From the NCBI RefSeq assembly GCF_003859795.1, contig NZ_RQYI01000014.1, positions 1 through 54,109 of the forward strand: a DNA stretch of 54,109 nt, given 5' to 3'. The notes under the pieces were generated by a model that saw nothing but the letters and a program-made list of their open reading frames with translations, had not been told where the DNA came from and searched no databases. Shown piece by piece: positions 53,492-54,109 of the stretch (positions are counted from its first letter, which is position 1; each line of letters starts with the position of its first letter). The DNA is from Alloprevotella sp. OH1205_COT-284 (lineage in GTDB: Bacteria > Bacteroidota > Bacteroidia > Bacteroidales > Bacteroidaceae). A program made the translations under genes and the position numbers.

Positions 53492-53963
53492 AAATTTAGG
53501 TCTGTGATAGATTTTTCTACTCGTTACTCCGTTTTCTCTACTCCTTGACTAAGAAGCGTTCCGATGTATGAAAGTATATCCCGACAAACCGAAGAGAAGG
53601 TGAGGCCATTCTTCGTGAAAAAAGCAATTTCCCCCCTCTACAAGGATTTTTCTTCTTTTTATCTACATTGTCTACACTCTCTCTATTAAAACACAGATAT
53701 ATAAGCCGTTGCGAATGTAGACAATGCGGAGAAATAACTACATTCGTCGCTACAACCTACACCCTGCATCGGGAAGGCTTGCAGATGTCCGAAATCACAC
53801 TCATGTAGGCAGTGTAGGTTTTGGGAAAAACTCTCTACATTCCTTTTGGTCTGTTTATCATCGACTTAACTTCTTTTCGTGTAGATCGGCAAACTGCCAT
53901 ATACACTTGCATTTTGCTGAAATTCAGTGGAATGGAAGGGATTGTGTATGTTTTTCGACGATT
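53492..53963 (+). repeat. Dispersed intergenic repeat, family A, copy 3
   Basis: About 470 bases collinear with 37951-38423 in the same orientation, with scattered substitutions and small indels. The interval 53214-53491 before it shows no gene. Confidence 0.88.
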
Positions 53964-53976
53964 TGCGAGAAAATCA

Positions 53977-54068
53977 GGTTCATCAGGAATTTGGAGTGAT
54001 GGAGGTATAAACGAATAAGAATGGTTCATCCGGAATTTGGAGTGATGGAGGTATAAACGAATAAGAAT
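53977..54068 (+). repeat. 46-base tandem duplication
   Basis: Two head-to-tail units of 46 bases (53977-54022, 54023-54068) that differ at one base (CATCAGG against CATCCGG). Each unit carries TTGGAGTGATGGAGG and TAAACGAATAAGAAT. The array may be complete with two units or continue in another form outside the window. Confidence 0.95.
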
Positions 54069-54109
54069 TTCGCTAAAATGCTTTTTTCAAAGTCCTTTAT
54101 ATATAGCTA

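Noticed and set aside
53977-54068. CRISPR-like array
   Set aside because: Two adjacent identical units without spacers; a tandem duplication. No other spaced repeats or cas genes are seen.

Overview
The window reads as the chromosome of a member of the Bacteroidota, most likely order Bacteroidales (Prevotella-like). The evidence is the promoter type (TTTG about 20 bases before TAnnTTTG, seen upstream of at least six units), a close RprX/RprY pair, a HmuY-like haem lipoprotein, a fused ResB/CcsA cytochrome c assembly protein, a hemerythrin-LuxR regulator, secreted M60 peptidase and GH29 fucosidase, and the long Bacteroidota form of LptF/LptG. Species cannot be fixed from sequence alone.

Layout. 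1-113: 3' end of a 5S rRNA and its terminator. 500-6048: RprXY two-component system and a large secreted M60 peptidase. 6189-6660: first copy of a dispersed intergenic repeat (family A). 6672-10952: DUF1460 amidase, htpG, and a TerB/DnaJ protein. 11120-16120: four-gene haem/iron uptake operon (lipoprotein, HmuY-like, TonB receptor, PepSY membrane protein). 16173-16897: repeat family B next to repeat C. 16898-18590: AT-rich cassette (radical SAM gene divergent from an HxlR regulator) lying between two ~155-base direct copies of repeat C. 18930-27649: housekeeping genes (LptF/G permease, ribBA, BI-1 protein, aminotransferase, lipid kinase, miaA, metY). 27814-32292: tRNA-Met, a decayed family B repeat, an AT-rich two-gene ATPase + HNH nuclease operon resembling Septu anti-phage defence, then tRNA-Ser and tRNA-Thr. 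32593-37708: nucleotide-kinase-like protein, phosphoesterase, GH29 fucosidase and a 711-residue secreted partner. 37951-38423: family A copy 2. 38643-43373: CcsA/ResB and Rid-fold protein divergent from a hemerythrin-LuxR regulator. 43877-48264: ZupT, family B copy 2 with a perfect 25-bp hairpin, SulP transporter, lone FecE-type ATPase. 48608-52192: TonB-like protein, second two-component system, outer-membrane protein. 52457-53058: rplU-rpmA. 53492-54068: family A copy 3 and a 46-base tandem duplication.

Themes. Iron/haem and glycan foraging genes (M60, GH29, HmuY operon, FecE-like ATPase, TonB-like protein) suit a host-associated, mucosal life. Accessory DNA falls in two AT-rich blocks (16.9-18.6 kb and about 28.4-31.8 kb). 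The best candidate for a poorly described system is the ATPase-HNH pair at the tRNA cluster; the next is the repeat-flanked radical SAM/HxlR cassette. Three families of long non-coding repeats occupy nearly every large intergenic gap.
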